Assembly (NCBI GenBank): GCA_021287065.1 | Contig: JAJTBE010000165.1 | Span: forward strand, 1-49,420 | Origin: Bacillota bacterium | GTDB lineage: Bacteria; Vulcanimicrobiota; JAJTBE01 | DNA: 49,420 nucleotides | Direction: 5' to 3' | Shown here: one piece after another, positions 1-7,953 of the stretch | How positions within the stretch are numbered: position 1 is the first letter of the stretch | How the letters are laid out: each line of letters opens with the position of its first letter | Made by a program: the position numbers and the translations under genes | Notes under the pieces: generated by a model | What the model saw: the letters and a program-made list of their open reading frames with translations, nothing else | Told to the model about the DNA's origin: nothing | The model's database searches: none

Positions 1-330
1 AAAAAAGTTTCCTCGCGCCCACCCTGCGGGCAGGCACCCGCCTTCCCAAAACTTTTGAATTGAGGGACCGACCAGGGGGACCGTGGGGATTTGGGGACCG
101 TCAGAGGAGACCACGCTTTTTTGGAAAAGCGAGGTCTCCTCCGAACCTCCTCCCTTGAAAAACAGGAGTATTCGGGTTGTGGATTTGAGTAAATTTTACC
201 AATTCAATGGCATTGGATCGGGACCCGGGGGGCAGGCGGGACGCCTGCGATCCGGCAGTTGTTTGCCGGAGCTGTGGTTATTAAGGTTACTGGCGGTTGG
301 CGGGTTTTTGGGAGTTGAGGTGTAGGTTTT
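1..330. repeat. Dispersed modular repeat, copy 1 (cut by window start)
   Basis: This begins inside the 150-nt module (AAAGTTTCC, a GC-rich CCCTGCGGGCAGG hairpin and CCAAAACTTTTGAATT). One 120-nt module follows at about 85-205, with the GCTTTTTTGGAAAAGC hairpin and a CTCCGAACCTCC / TTGAAAAACAGGAGTATT core. Positions 225-305 carry a third piece (GGCAGGCGGGACGCCTGCGATCCGGCAG split over two hairpins) that recurs at about 28,030-28,100. Short open frames here are by-products of the repeat and have no family signature. Confidence 0.85.
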
Positions 331-393
331 TGCAGGGGAGGTTTTTGGTTTTCTTTTGCTTTTTAAGTAGTTATTTCGATTTTATTCTGCCTC

Positions 394-454
394 TTGACAA
401 ACTGTCTTTTTCGATATACAATTTTACTATCACGATATATCGTGATAGTAAAAT
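394..454 (+). promoter_or_regulatory. padR promoter with 34-bp perfect palindromic operator
   Basis: TTGACA at 394-399 and TACAAT at 417-422 are separated by 17 bp, a near-consensus sigma-70 promoter. Immediately downstream, 421-454 is a perfect 34-bp palindrome, with half-site ATTTTACTATCACGAT and its mirror. It overlaps the end of the -10 and the expected transcription start. It ends 22 bp before the PadR start codon, so autorepression by the encoded regulator is the simplest inference. Confidence 0.8.
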
Positions 455-476
455 ATTAATTAATGGAGGTCTCAAT

Positions 477-1397
477 ATGAGAAGTTTTTCAGAAAACGGT
501 TTTAACGAGCACCGCCGGGGATTCGGAGAGAGTTCTGGACGCGGCGGCGGGGATTGCAGGCGGGAATCTTCCTGCAGAAGAGGATCTGAATGCAGAGAGC
601 AGAACAGAGGCGGAAGTTTCCCTCAGGGAGGCTGCCACCACGAAATGGGCCGTCACAGGCACGAAGGGTTTGAGGGCAGGCCTGATTTCAGACAGGATAA
701 TTTTCACGGAGAAATGCATCATAATCATCCCGGCATGAATCACAGAAGATTTGATGATGAGAGAATGGGTGGACACCACGGTTTCCATCATGAAAGACAT
801 GGCAGAGATGAACACTTTGGATTCGGCTTCTTCAGAGAGATGGGCAGAAGAGGGGAAAAAGGCGGTAAAGCCCGGAGAGGTGAAACAAGATATCTTATCC
901 TCGATGCACTGCGCAACGGACCTATCCATGGATACGAAATCATCAAAAATCTTGAGGAGCGTTCAGGGGGCCAATATGCGCCAAGTCCGGGTTCAGTTTA
1001 TCCGATACTTCAGTATCTGGAAGATTTGAACTTTGTGGAAGTTCAGAAAGAAGGGGATCGTCGTGTTTTTTCAATCACCGTGGAAGGCTTAAAAGAGCTT
1101 ACCGCAAACGAGGACAAAGTAAGACTCTTCTGGTCCCGGTTCGAAGCTCCCAATTTTTCGGCTGAAGCAGAAACAGAGATCCGCTGTATGCGTGAAGATA
1201 TGCATCTGATGATGGAAATTATCAGAGACGGAGTCCACGAAGCGCTCAGAAGGAATGATATTGATTCGCTGAATAGGCTCAGGCAGATAATAAGCGATTG
1301 CAGAGAAGCTGTAAAGAATGAGTTGTCCATAATGCTTGCTTCGGATAAGAATGATGAAGAATCTGATTTCGACAATAATCCGGAAGATGCGGAATAG
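477..1397 (+). CDS. PadR-family transcriptional regulator with His/Arg/Gly-rich N-terminal extension
   Basis: 306 residues. The start ATG at 477 follows GGAGGT at 463-468; an open frame continues upstream to 297, but that would cover the promoter and operator. Residues about 137-215 are the PadR winged helix (RYLILDALRNGPIHGYEI, then SPGSVYPILQYLEDLNFV), which binds DNA as a dimer. The first ~135 residues are unusual: low complexity with 16 His and 4 Cys (HHNH, GGHHGFHHERHG). The family is normally 100-180 residues. The E. coli PadR protein YqjI has a comparable N-terminal metal-binding extension and responds to nickel, so metal sensing is plausible but inferred. The C-terminal ~90 residues are helical and acidic. 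No transporter or reductase target lies next to it; the next gene is convergent. The operator palindrome in its own promoter suggests autoregulation. Confidence 0.9.
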   Translation: MRSFSENGFNEHRRGFGESSGRGGGDCRRESSCRRGSECREQNRGGSFPQGGCHHEMGRHRHEGFEGRPDFRQDNFHGEMHHNHPGMNHRRFDDERMGGHHGFHHERHGRDEHFGFGFFREMGRRGEKGGKARRGETRYLILDALRNGPIHGYEIIKNLEERSGGQYAPSPGSVYPILQYLEDLNFVEVQKEGDRRVFSITVEGLKELTANEDKVRLFWSRFEAPNFSAEAETEIRCMREDMHLMMEIIRDGVHEALRRNDIDSLNRLRQIISDCREAVKNELSIMLASDKNDEESDFDNNPEDAE

Positions 1398-1438
1398 CAG
1401 GTATTCTGTAAAACACAAAGACTGCCGGTTTTAAACAA

Positions 1439-1475
1439 CAAAAAATCCCACCGGAGGCGGGATTTTTATTTTTCG
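1439..1475 (+). terminator. Rho-independent terminator between convergent genes
   Basis: AAAAATCCC.CC / GG.GGGATTTTT stem with a GGA loop, followed by TATTTTT. The A-tract on the other side lets it serve the convergent minus-strand gene as well. Confidence 0.85.
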
Positions 1476-1494
1476 GAATATATGAAAAAGCTGT

Positions 1495-2238
1495 TTATTT
1501 TTCGATTTTGCGGTAGCCGGTGTTTTCCACAACCACTTTTATCTTTTTCTGTTTACGTTCAACAGTCATTTTTGAAACATAAGTGGTTCCTTCAACCAGA
1601 GTTCCGTATGAAGCTTTCAGGGAAATGGGTTCCTTTGAGGCATCAACATAAGTGGAGATGATTAAGGAAGTGGGGCGGTTGTTTGCCAGATTTACATCAA
1701 AAGAAAGACTGTCGTTCTTTTTGAGATAATTGTTTATAACAAGCAAGCCTGTTGCTGCTGATTTAGTGATGAAGGAAACATTCTTTGCATCTTTTGCAGC
1801 CTGAAATCTTGCCGGAGTAACCGGGAAGTATTTTTTTACGGCATCCATTGTTTCCTCAATGGTTTCTTTGAACTTTCTCTTTTTGTCCTCTTCCATCTTG
1901 TTTATCACTCTACCCACAGGCAGGATTGATTTTCTGCCCGGCTGATCCGATTGGGAAACTGGAAGTTTCTGTAGTTTGCCGTCATCGCCATAATAGCATC
2001 GCATCTGGGTTTTGGATTTCTCTTTGCCATCGAGGGAAACGGTCGTGGTTTCCACCCATTCGAAGCCGGCAAGTTCGTTGAGGCTGCCTGCAAGATAAGA
2101 TTTGAAAGAAGTTGTTCTGTCAGGTGATGCAGGCGCAGTGGGTGGTTGTTTTTTGGCTCCGTAGGCATAAGTTGAAAGACAGATAAAAAATGATATAACC
2201 ATAAGGAGTGCTGAGCACATTTTCAGGTTTTTTTTCAT
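1495..2238 (-). CDS. Secreted protein of unknown function
   Basis: 247 residues. The N-terminus MKKNLKMCSALLMVISFF.. followed by TYAYGA-KK is a clear Sec signal peptide, with cleavage probably after AYG-A near residue 28. The mature part starts with a Pro-rich linker. A basic and acidic mixed domain follows, with alternating beta-type segments at the end (LSFDVNLANN, PISLKASYGTLVEG, IKVVVENTGYRKI). It has no catalytic motif or repeat that I recognise. The C-terminal half loosely resembles the antiparallel sheets of periplasmic lipoprotein-sorting-type folds, but I would not assign that. It is preceded by GGGGGAACC as ribosome-binding site and stands alone, convergent to padR. Confidence 0.8.
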   Translation of the reverse strand: MKKNLKMCSALLMVISFFICLSTYAYGAKKQPPTAPASPDRTTSFKSYLAGSLNELAGFEWVETTTVSLDGKEKSKTQMRCYYGDDGKLQKLPVSQSDQPGRKSILPVGRVINKMEEDKKRKFKETIEETMDAVKKYFPVTPARFQAAKDAKNVSFITKSAATGLLVINNYLKKNDSLSFDVNLANNRPTSLIISTYVDASKEPISLKASYGTLVEGTTYVSKMTVERKQKKIKVVVENTGYRKIEK

Positions 2239-2661
2239 AAGGTTCCCCCTTGTGTTAATTGTATCAATCTCTTACGGAGAAATTTACATTGGTATAATAC
2301 CATTTTAGCGGAATATTATCTATAGGGATTAGGGATTATATAAAAATCCATTTCAAAGGTGTTTTTCAGGTAAAAAAAACGAATCTGGCAAAGTTTGTTG
2401 TTTTGTTTTCAGGGAGTTTCTATAAAAGGGAAACCATTGGAAATGGGTTAGGCTTGTGGTTATGAGGTTTGCTTCCCCCCCCGATTGAAATCGGGGGTTG
2501 GTTCCAAGGGCTTTATGTTTACCGAATAATTACCGAATCCGATGTCGAAAATAGTTTTTGCAATAAAAAATGCAGGGTGAGCTTTCTCCACCCTGCATAA
2601 TTGAACTGAGTTTTTAGTTGATCCCAATCATCAGAAAAATGTTTTTACCGCCTGATATTTA
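2239..2661. other. Non-coding interval with a small hairpin repeat
   Basis: No gene is seen. About 2450-2512 holds a short repeat: CTTGTGGTT, then a hairpin CCCCCGATT-GA-AATCGGGGG (2478-2497), then GTTGGTTCCA. The same layout with a different stem recurs at about 7100-7160, and inverted at about 6960-7025. The right end holds the terminator of the lipoprotein gene. Confidence 0.6.
2558..2599 (-). terminator. Terminator of the glycosidase-like lipoprotein gene
   Basis: On the minus strand, TGCAGGGTG / CACCCTGCA form a 9-bp stem with an 8-nt loop, followed by TTTTTTATTG. Confidence 0.85.
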
Positions 2662-4464
2662 TCAGTTGTAATTTTTCTTCAGAATCTGGAAATTAGGTTT
2701 CTCTTCCCAGGCATCAACGGGATAATGGGTTCCGTTGGTGGTTACTCCCGTATTCTGGTCATCATTGGTTTTAATCTTATACACACCAAAGGTTGCTTCA
2801 GTGCCTGTTTTCCAGATGGAGTTTTCAGTTTCGAAGAAGCTGAGTCCGAAGAAAGGTCCGCTCTGAGCAATGGGAAGAACGCTGCTGAGCTGGGTATCAT
2901 TGTATGCAGCCTGTTCGTCTTCGGTGGTTACATCATTGCCTATTTCCTTGCCGTATTCGAAGAACATGAAGGGAATCGGGACTCCACCATTGATAGCAGC
3001 AGTTGCCTGGGGGAATGTGGTTTGTGCATAAGTTGCTGCCGAAGCTCCGTCTTTGAAGGGATTGACTGTAATGATGAATCTGTTTTTGAAAACATCCCCT
3101 ATTCCCTGAGCTTCAAAAGCAGCTTTCAGGTCTTTGATTGCCTTGATTCCCTCTACGGATTCACCAAAAAGAGCAAAACTGACAGGGGCGGTTATTGCCA
3201 GCTTTTCAGATTCAGGAATACCGAGTGAGTTTTCGGTGTCCACAATCATCTTTGCTGTTTTTGCCACAAGAGTTGCATTCTGTCCCATGGAACCGAGATC
3301 AAATTCATTTCCCAGAGACCACATCAGGACTGCCGGATGGTGGGTTTTATTGGGATAAGCTTCGTTGACCATATTGGTAATCCATTCCTGAGAACTCCCA
3401 TTGCCGTTGCCCACCTGCACCACAAAATATGCAGATACTGGATATGCCACATATACGCTTTTTGTTTGGCAATAGTTGAGGAAAGTTGAATGATCCCTGC
3501 CTGAACCGGGTTGGTTCCAGTCATACAGATGAAGGAAATTGACTCCGGCAGCTCTCAGATTGCCTACATCATCTCTTCCGCTGTCACCCCACAACTGTTT
3601 GAAATCTTCGTTGTAAAAATCGGAATCGTAATATATACCGGAAGAGCCTTCTTTGTAATCGTGGGGACCGGGTTTGTAGCAGATTCCCTTAATGGGTCTC
3701 TGATCCGCCACTCTCTGGATAGAGGTTGTATAAGTATCAGTCTGTGTTGCATCTCCCCGCATAGTGCATATTGTTACTTCACCGGCTTTAGGCGTTACAG
3801 CGGAAAGTGCTTCAAAACTATAACCGGGTTTGTTGGCAAAAATCTGATATGCCTGTTCCGGTAAAACACCATAGAATACTGCCTGTCCGGTTTGCTGGGT
3901 TTCTTCTGCGGACCAGTCAATATCTCCATTATAGAGTATGCCCATATCAACAATGTTTGCCGGATAGATATCAGCATCAACCCCGGCAACATTTTTGCCT
4001 TTTTTGCCTGCCAGAGCTGAATTATCAACAAAATTCACAAAGATATAAGCTTTTGATGAGTCGTAGGGATATGATTCTCCCATCAGTGCAGTCCATTTGT
4101 CCTTGCTTACAAGCGCAACATTTTCGCTTGTATTGCCGGAAACTGTGAAGTAGCTGTTGGATGTTACATAATTGGTTAAAGTGACGGTCAGGACATAATC
4201 TCCGGAATCAATATTCTGGAAACTATAGTATCCCTGACTGTCTGTAGTGGTTGTAGCAGAAGTATCTCTGGCGCCTGATCCTTTAACAAGAAGCTGTAGT
4301 TCGCAAGTCGCTCCCGCAATCGCAAGCTGCGTGTCGGCATCAGTAACCCTTCCCGTTACGGTCTGGCTGGATGATCCCCCATCGCTGGAGCTTCCGCAGT
4401 TAACCATACCAAAAAGCATGAGGACTGACAGCGCCACACATAGCAGTAGAAATCCCTTTTTCAT
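2662..4464 (-). CDS. Lipoprotein with carboxypeptidase-regulatory-like domain and clan-A glycoside hydrolase-like domain
   Basis: 600 residues from ATG at 4464 (MKKGFLLLCV); the frame is open 12 codons further, but AAAGGA fits this start. The signal peptide ends in the lipobox-like MVNCGSSS, so the protein is probably lipid-anchored. Residues about 33-100 are a beta-sandwich of the carboxypeptidase regulatory-like type (VTGRVTDADTQLAIAGATC, SGDYVLTVT). From about 255 onward there is a TIM-barrel-like hydrolase region opening with IKGICYKPGPHDY, reminiscent of glucanosyltransferase or GH2-type barrels. LMWSLGNEFD near 385 fits the acid/base Glu of clan GH-A, and FMFFEYGKE near 500 fits the nucleophile Glu. 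Polysaccharide hydrolysis or transglycosylation at the cell surface is inferred. The gene is monocistronic with its own terminator. Confidence 0.75.
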   Translation of the reverse strand: MKKGFLLLCVALSVLMLFGMVNCGSSSDGGSSSQTVTGRVTDADTQLAIAGATCELQLLVKGSGARDTSATTTTDSQGYYSFQNIDSGDYVLTVTLTNYVTSNSYFTVSGNTSENVALVSKDKWTALMGESYPYDSSKAYIFVNFVDNSALAGKKGKNVAGVDADIYPANIVDMGILYNGDIDWSAEETQQTGQAVFYGVLPEQAYQIFANKPGYSFEALSAVTPKAGEVTICTMRGDATQTDTYTTSIQRVADQRPIKGICYKPGPHDYKEGSSGIYYDSDFYNEDFKQLWGDSGRDDVGNLRAAGVNFLHLYDWNQPGSGRDHSTFLNYCQTKSVYVAYPVSAYFVVQVGNGNGSSQEWITNMVNEAYPNKTHHPAVLMWSLGNEFDLGSMGQNATLVAKTAKMIVDTENSLGIPESEKLAITAPVSFALFGESVEGIKAIKDLKAAFEAQGIGDVFKNRFIITVNPFKDGASAATYAQTTFPQATAAINGGVPIPFMFFEYGKEIGNDVTTEDEQAAYNDTQLSSVLPIAQSGPFFGLSFFETENSIWKTGTEATFGVYKIKTNDDQNTGVTTNGTHYPVDAWEEKPNFQILKKNYN

Positions 4465-4570
4465 TATGTTACCCATCCTTTCATTGTTATATATATGCAA
4501 TTTATATATCGGAACTCAGGCATGCATTTTTATAGTAAATTTCATCCGAATAATGATTTCCATCCGAAAT

Positions 4571-4600
4571 GAAAAAATCCCGCATATAGCGGGATTTTCA
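4571..4600 (-). terminator. Terminator of the tRNA-Arg/tadA/tRNA-Ser unit
   Basis: AAAATCCCGC / GCGGGATTTT is a 10-bp stem with a 5-nt loop. On the minus strand it is followed by TTTTTTC. It lies 30 nt after the tRNA-Ser 3' end. Confidence 0.85.
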
Positions 4601-4629
4601 ATATCTGAAGCTTTTCAGCTTTTAATCGT

Positions 4630-4726
4630 TGGCGGAGAGAGAGGGATTCGAACCCCCGAGGGAAGGTATTAAGTCCCCTACTCGATTTCGAGTCGAGCGC
4701 TTTCGACCGAACTCAGCCATCTCTCC
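4630..4726 (-). tRNA. tRNA-Ser (anticodon CGA)
   Basis: The acceptor GGAGAGA pairs with TCTCTCC, followed by discriminator G and an encoded CCA. The anticodon stem CTCGA/TCGAG closes the loop CTCGAAA, giving anticodon CGA (codon UCG). The long variable arm of class II tRNAs (GGGGACTTAATACCTTCCC) and the T-loop GGTTCGAATCC are clear. The first 49 nt are also the 3' end of tadA on the same strand. Confidence 0.95.
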
Positions 4727-5169
4727 GCTTTAAAGAACTCTTTGAGGATTTGAGCGGATTCCTCCGCCATAACGCCCCTTGTTACCTGAAGAAACCTGAC
4801 GGCGAACTCATTGTTCTCCTGCAGGTATTTCAGGAAGCCGAGCCTGAAGTTTTCAGCTCCGTAAACCACCCTTCGGATTCTTGATTCAAGAATCGCCCCC
4901 ATACACATCATACAGGGTTCGAGGGTAACATACAGAGTGCAATCCTCAAGCCTCCAGTTGCCCAGTTTTCCGCAGGCTTTTTCAATGGCGATGAGTTCGG
5001 CATGTTTAGTCGTACTCATCATAATTTCCTTCCGGTTATATCCCCTTGCTATGATGCGGTCATCTTTTACGATTACCGCTCCTATGGGGACTTCCCTTAT
5101 GGAAAGTGCCTTTTGTGCCTGTTTCATCGCCGCTTTCATATATTTCAAATCTTGCGGCAACGGGTCCAT
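4678..5169 (-). CDS. tadA: tRNA-specific adenosine deaminase TadA
   Basis: 163 residues from ATG at 5169 (MDPLPQDLKYMKAA); an in-frame TTG at 5184 is an alternative start. TadA deaminates A34 of tRNA-Arg(ACG) to inosine. The cytidine-deaminase-like zinc site is complete: HAE (KHAELIAI) with the catalytic Glu, and PCMMC (LEPCMMCMGAI). The length is normal for the family. It lies 42 nt after tRNA-Arg(CCG), and its last 16 sense codons plus the TAG stop are inside tRNA-Ser, where the protein ends ERWLSSVESARLEIE. RNase P cleavage at the tRNA 5' end would therefore cut the stop codon off the mRNA. The conserved domain finishes before the overlap (AQILKEFFKAE), so the tRNA-encoded tail is probably tolerated rather than catalytic. 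Confidence 0.95.
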   Translation of the reverse strand: MDPLPQDLKYMKAAMKQAQKALSIREVPIGAVIVKDDRIIARGYNRKEIMMSTTKHAELIAIEKACGKLGNWRLEDCTLYVTLEPCMMCMGAILESRIRRVVYGAENFRLGFLKYLQENNEFAVRFLQVTRGVMAEESAQILKEFFKAERWLSSVESARLEIE

Positions 5170-5211
5170 ATTTCCGGGTAACAATTCGATGGAGCGCTGC
5201 CTCCCGTTTTA

Positions 5212-5285
5212 CACGCCCGAGTGGGCTCGAACCACCAACCTTCAGCTCCGGAGGCTGACACTCTATCCGATTGAGCTACGGGCGC
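5212..5285 (-). tRNA. tRNA-Arg (anticodon CCG)
   Basis: Acceptor GCGCCCG pairs with CGGGCGT, and the D-arm is AGCTCAATCGGATAGAGT. Anticodon stem CAGC/GCTG closes the loop CTCCGGA, giving CCG. The T-arm contains GGTTCGAGCC. CCA is not encoded, unlike the neighbouring tRNA-Ser. It is the first element of the tRNA-tadA-tRNA unit. Confidence 0.95.
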
Positions 5286-5478
5286 AAACAAATTCGAAAT
5301 AAATTTTAACATGCTAACCCGTAACTGTCAATGTTCTGAAAAAATGGAAAAACCGGGAATTCCGGCTGAGTAGTAAATGTTTGAAACATAAAAGACATAG
5401 AAGAAATCGGAATAATACCTGATAATCTAATAATTTGCCTCCAACGGTCTTTTATCTTAGCTTCAAAGGGTGGAATAA

Positions 5479-6777
5479 TTGAAAATTCTGGATTTAATAT
5501 CGAAATTTTTTAATGTTTATAAACGAGGATCTTCAGTAAGGAAAGAAGTAGTTGCGGGAATCGGTATGTTCCTCACAATATCTTATGCTGTGGTTGTTTG
5601 TGCATATATTCTTTCTGCAGCGGGGATGCCGAGGGATAAAGTTCTGATTGCAGCTTGTCTTACCAGCGCCATAGGGACTATCGTAAGCGGATTTTTTTCG
5701 AGAATACCGATTACAATGGCTCCGGGAATGGGACTATGCCTTTTTTTCACCTATGTAATGGTTATGGGTCAGCATATGAAATGGGAAACAGCTCTGGGAG
5801 CAGTCTTTATTTCAGGAGTTCTGTTTTTTATACTATCTGTAGCGGGCCTCAGGGATATGATTATGAAATCCCTGCCTGCCGCAATTATCGATGCAGCTTC
5901 AGGCGGAATTGGCCTTTATATTGCCATAACCGGTTTAAAGGAAATGAAGCTTTCGGTGGCGGACCCAAATGCAATCATTTCCGCATCGTGCCTTCTTCAG
6001 GAAACCTACATAGGGCTTGCCGCTCTTCTGCTGATTGTTGTTCTCGAAGTTTTCAGAGTAAGGGGCGCAATTCTTTTCGGAATTATTTTTGCCGCCGTAT
6101 CCGGATATATTTTTCACATAACCGCTGCACCAGCTCAGATTATGAGCATGAACTTCAGTATAGCTCCCCTGTTTTTGAAACTTGATATTGCAGGCGCTCT
6201 GAAAGTCGGTTTTATGGGGTCCATTCTGACCCTGATGTTTATAGATATGTTTGACGGATACGAAACTCCGGATATCTGCTCGACTAAGCTTGAGCTTGAC
6301 AGTCAGGAAAGGGAGGAGGCGTTGAAACCTCTGCTTGCAACCGATGCGGGAACGACTATTTTCGGTTCGCTGATGGGCGTTTCAACAACAACTTCATGCA
6401 TGGAATCGGTTAAAGGTATTGAAGACGGCGGCAGGACAGGGCTTGCCAGTATTGTTGCAGGTCTGCTTCTGCTGATTCTTATACCTTTTCATCCTTTCCT
6501 TGCTTCAATTCCGGGATATGCTCTGGCTCCAGCTTATATTATTATCGGATTAATCCTGATGAGCAGAATCAGGAATATCGATTATTCATCCGTTGAAGCA
6601 GGCTTCCCTGCGTTTATCACAATTCTTATTATGCCTTCCACATCCTCAATCAGCATTGGTCTGGCTGCCGGATTTACCGCTCATCTTATAATCAAACTGG
6701 TAAGGAGAAAGTTTGCGGATCTGAATCCGGTTCTGATTCTGGTGACACTGCTTCTTCTGATAGGAGTAATTGTTTAG
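5479..6777 (+). CDS. NCS2/AzgA-type purine (adenine/guanine/hypoxanthine) permease
   Basis: 432 residues, starting at TTG 5479 behind AAAGGGTGG; no ATG fits. It is an integral membrane protein with about 12-13 hydrophobic helices. AzgA-branch signatures are visible: VRKEVVAGIGMFLTISYAVVV near the start, PITMAPGMGLCLFFTYV, SGGIGLYIAITGLK, FIDMFDG, and GSLMGVSTTTSCMESVKGIEDGGRTG. The family imports purine bases by proton symport; the exact substrate cannot be read from sequence. It follows the tRNA/tadA unit divergently, with about 190 bp between. I looked for a purine riboswitch in that leader and did not find the conserved core. No terminator is obvious downstream; transcription would run into the hairpin-rich interval. 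Confidence 0.9.
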   Translation: MKILDLISKFFNVYKRGSSVRKEVVAGIGMFLTISYAVVVCAYILSAAGMPRDKVLIAACLTSAIGTIVSGFFSRIPITMAPGMGLCLFFTYVMVMGQHMKWETALGAVFISGVLFFILSVAGLRDMIMKSLPAAIIDAASGGIGLYIAITGLKEMKLSVADPNAIISASCLLQETYIGLAALLLIVVLEVFRVRGAILFGIIFAAVSGYIFHITAAPAQIMSMNFSIAPLFLKLDIAGALKVGFMGSILTLMFIDMFDGYETPDICSTKLELDSQEREEALKPLLATDAGTTIFGSLMGVSTTTSCMESVKGIEDGGRTGLASIVAGLLLLILIPFHPFLASIPGYALAPAYIIIGLILMSRIRNIDYSSVEAGFPAFITILIMPSTSSISIGLAAGFTAHLIIKLVRRKFADLNPVLILVTLLLLIGVIV

Positions 6778-7426
6778 GAGACTGTGGGGTTTAACCTTTT
6801 CCGGTATTGGCTTCAGGGGCTTCGGTTTTAATGAGGGACTTAGAGTTGTTGTAAAAACTAACCCGATCAATGTAGCGCAGGTCTTTACAAGCTGCGCCAA
6901 AACCGCACATATTATTCATATCTGACTTATTTCGGCAGCTGTCAACTCTATATTTCATTAATCCTGAAGCCCCTGGAACCAACACCGGGTTTTAACCCCG
7001 GTGACAGCCAGAACCGCACAACCACGGGCTTTAAACCATTTTAATGGTTTCCCGGATTTCCACACTGGCGTTTTCCGGTAAACTGTTAAAACAGTTTGGG
7101 CCTTGTGGTTGTAAGCTTACAGTCCACCAGACTGAAGTCTGGTGTTGGTTCCAGAACCATGCCGCAAAAATTCCTGTCTTGCTCCTCAAATTGGAAAAAA
7201 CTTGATGGTATTTACCACAGACTCAATGTCAGCTATTCAAAACCGGAGATTTGGCGCAGCCTGTGAAGCTTTGCGCTACTTGTTTTTACATAATCTCTGC
7301 AAGCTCCTTCTTCTATCTCCTGCAAAGCTTATGGTTATGAGTTATTTACGGTTGAAGGAATTTCTTAAACCTGGGAGCGGGCGGCGCCTGTGATTCGGCG
7401 AGGTTAGCAGAAAATTAGAAGGTAAA
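6778..7426. repeat. Non-coding interval with inverted hairpin repeats
   Basis: No credible gene in about 650 bp. At about 6871-6897, GTAGCGCA, a 10-nt variable piece and GCTGCGCCAAA recur inverted at about 7250-7278, enclosing a ~400-bp segment. Inside are two members of the small hairpin family: GGAACCAACACC-GGG..CCC at about 6972-7001 and CCACCAGACT-GA-AGTCTGGTG plus TTGGTTCCAG at about 7126-7157. Flanking GCTTCAGGGGCTTC (6810) and TGAAGCCCCTGG (6962) are also inverted. It looks like nested short palindromic elements or a decayed non-autonomous element. Confidence 0.55.
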
Positions 7427-7461
7427 TAAAAAAAGCTTGACTTATATCAGGCTTTTTTTAT
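7427..7461 (-). terminator. Terminator of the Cys-rich protein gene
   Basis: AAAAAAAGC.TGA / TCA.GCTTTTTTT, with a 6-nt loop. It has A- and T-tracts on both sides, so it could stop transcription in both directions. Confidence 0.75.
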
Positions 7462-7498
7462 AAAACTTTTCCCCAAACTAATTGCAATAATGCCCCTA

Positions 7499-7885
7499 TT
7501 AGTTGCCGGGTGTGCATGTTTCGCACGGTGCGCCGGGGGTGCAGGTTTCACAGGGAAGCGCTGCGCAACCGGTGCAGGTCGGGCAAGGATCACAAGGTGC
7601 GCTTACGCAGCCAGTGCAGGTCGGGCAAGGATCGCAAGGTGCGCTTACGCAGCCGGTGCAGGTCGGACAAGGATCACAGGGTGCGCTTACGCAACCGGTG
7701 CAAGTCGGACAAGGATCACAGGCATTGCCGGGGGTGCAGGTCTCACAGGGAGCGCTTACACAACCGGTGCAGGTCGGACAGGGATCACAGCCTTTTGAGG
7801 TTGTAAGTGAAGCCTGAACGATAGAGAACAGTAATACGGCGAAAATTGCTACCGTAACCACAGTAAAAAGAAGTCTTTTTTTCAT
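7499..7885 (-). CDS. Secreted Cys-rich tandem-repeat protein
   Basis: 128 residues. The signal peptide MKKRLLFTVVTVAIFAVLL.. ends near IVQA-SLT. The mature ~100 residues carry 26 Cys and are built from a 14-residue unit CDPCPTCTGCVSAP. There are five CDPCPTCTGC blocks plus three CETCTPG spacers. At DNA level this is a 42-bp tandem repeat over about 7,570-7,790 with few substitutions. I recognise no named family. Fixed C-x2-C-x2-C-x2-C spacing suggests either metal clusters or a disulfide-cross-linked rod outside the membrane; both are inference. It has a good ribosome-binding site (GGAGG) and its own terminator. It lies downstream of, and co-directional with, uppP and the clostripain-like gene, separated from the latter by 68 bp. 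Confidence 0.85.
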   Translation of the reverse strand: MKKRLLFTVVTVAIFAVLLFSIVQASLTTSKGCDPCPTCTGCVSAPCETCTPGNACDPCPTCTGCVSAPCDPCPTCTGCVSAPCDPCPTCTGCVSAPCDPCPTCTGCAALPCETCTPGAPCETCTPGN

Positions 7886-7953
7886 GTATGTCCTCCGGTT
7901 TTTCGATACTTCTAATTATATTATAAAACGCCAGACATGTAAAGAATGCCGGA

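Noticed and set aside
5290-5478. Purine riboswitch before the purine permease
   Set aside because: The leader lacks the conserved junction and loop sequences (no UAUGG or UCUACC-type core), and no strong nested hairpins are evident.
7142-7393. 83-residue open frame in the hairpin-rich gap
   Set aside because: It runs through inverted-repeat elements, has no ribosome-binding site and shows no protein-like composition.
7570-7790. CRISPR-like regular repeat array
   Set aside because: The 42-bp units are directly tandem without spacers and encode the 14-residue Cys-rich repeat in frame.
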